Below, in pieces: positions 32,422 through 32,802 of a stretch of DNA of 32,802 nt. Origin of the DNA: Chloroflexota bacterium (lineage in GTDB: Bacteria; Chloroflexota; Limnocylindria; Limnocylindrales; CSP1-4). Position 1 is the stretch's first letter. Each line of letters begins with the position of its first letter. The notes beneath the pieces are model-generated. The model did not search any database, was not told the DNA's origin, and saw only the letters and a list, made by a program, of their open reading frames with translations. Where the stretch lies: contig PMXQ01000123.1 of NCBI GenBank assembly GCA_003171065.1, positions 6,117 through 38,918 on the forward strand, written 5' to 3'. A program made the position numbers and the translations under genes.

Positions 32422-32802
32422 TCAGTCCACGTCGCGCCGCGTCATGCCCCAGGCGCCCAGCAGCAGGCCGCCGACGGCCAGGACGAGGCAGGCCACAACA
32501 CCTGCCGGATCCCAGTTCCCGATCATCGTCCCTCCGAAATGGGACGTCAGCGCCACCTGGTGAACCCAGTCGGGCAGGCTGAGCGCCGGTGCCAGGAAGT
32601 CGACCAGGAACGTGGCGATGACGAGAACGGCGGTGACCTCGCCGGCGACGGTGTTGCGGAACAAGCCGCCGACCGCGAAGCCCACCCCGGCGGCTGCGGC
32701 GGCGTACAGCCCGAGGATCAGCGTGCCCGCGACCGGCGTCGCCACGTCGCTGCCGGCCGACGCGACACCGATCGCCACGCCCAGCATGGCCACGACGGTC
32801 AT
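32422..32802 (-). CDS. ABC-2 type permease, C-terminal part (runs off the window)
   Basis: The last 126 codons of a membrane protein are visible, with the start beyond base 32802; the ATG at the very edge is probably internal. Hydrophobic helices alternate with short loops: a first one at the edge, then TLILGLYAAAAAGVGFAVGG, FRNTVAGEVTAVLVIATFLVDF, and a final VVACLVLAVGGLLLGAWGM followed by TRRDVD. The last helix plus a short RRD tail is the usual end of ABC-2 permeases. It is convergent with the TetR gene and unrelated in orientation to the exporter operon. Its ATPase partner would lie outside the window. Confidence 0.75.
   Translation of the reverse strand: MTVVAMLGVAIGVASAGSDVATPVAGTLILGLYAAAAAGVGFAVGGLFRNTVAGEVTAVLVIATFLVDFLAPALSLPDWVHQVALTSHFGGTMIGNWDPAGVVACLVLAVGGLLLGAWGMTRRDVD

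Overview
The window is high-GC bacterial chromosome with tightly packed, often overlapping genes on both strands. Frequent GTG starts, several lipoproteins with Pro/Thr-rich linkers after the lipobox, ECF sigma and TetR regulators, and no sign of an outer-membrane gene suggest a Chloroflexota-like (for example Limnocylindria or Dormibacteria type) or actinobacterial soil or freshwater organism. That placement is inference. I saw no rRNA, tRNA, CRISPR array, insertion sequence or phage gene.

Left part (1-5.8 kb): an ABC-2 transporter (partial permease plus ATPase, minus strand) diverges from its TetR-type regulator across a short promoter region holding four tandem 16-bp imperfect palindromes at an exact 18-bp pitch. 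A membrane-bound hybrid histidine kinase (PAS, kinase, receiver) and an aspartate/aromatic aminotransferase follow.

5.9-9.5 kb: a four-gene run made of an ECF sigma factor, two membrane proteins that share a homologous extracytoplasmic domain of unrecognised family, and a lipoprotein. It looks like an uncharacterised sigma/membrane-protein signalling locus.

9.6-18.7 kb: mostly carbon and nitrogen metabolism: NAD-type malic enzyme, alanine dehydrogenase and phosphoglucomutase. Mixed in are two unknown proteins, a HicB-like/DinB-like fusion, a secreted phosphoesterase lipoprotein and a nitroreductase.

18.7-24.4 kb: a 14-TM DHA2-type exporter, then all three parts of the AmmeMemoRadiSam set. 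The Memo-like protein and the radical SAM enzyme overlap by 4 nt on the minus strand, an aldose-epimerase-like gene lies upstream of them, and the AMMECR1 protein diverges on the plus strand. Such sets are widespread but of unknown biochemical role, so this is the best candidate for a poorly understood system here.

24.4-28.5 kb: an HtrA/DegP-type lipoprotein protease stands next to an oppositely oriented OmpR-type two-component system with a short-loop sensor kinase and a small His/Gly-rich membrane protein. TTCA-core direct repeats at 11-bp pitch lie upstream of both the protease and the small gene, suggesting one envelope-stress regulon.

28.5-32.8 kb: a second ABC-2 exporter operon (permease, tandem ATPase with asymmetric nucleotide sites, TetR regulator) behind a good promoter with an overlapping inverted-repeat operator. 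It meets a partial permease on the other strand, and between them lies what appears to be a frameshifted gene remnant.
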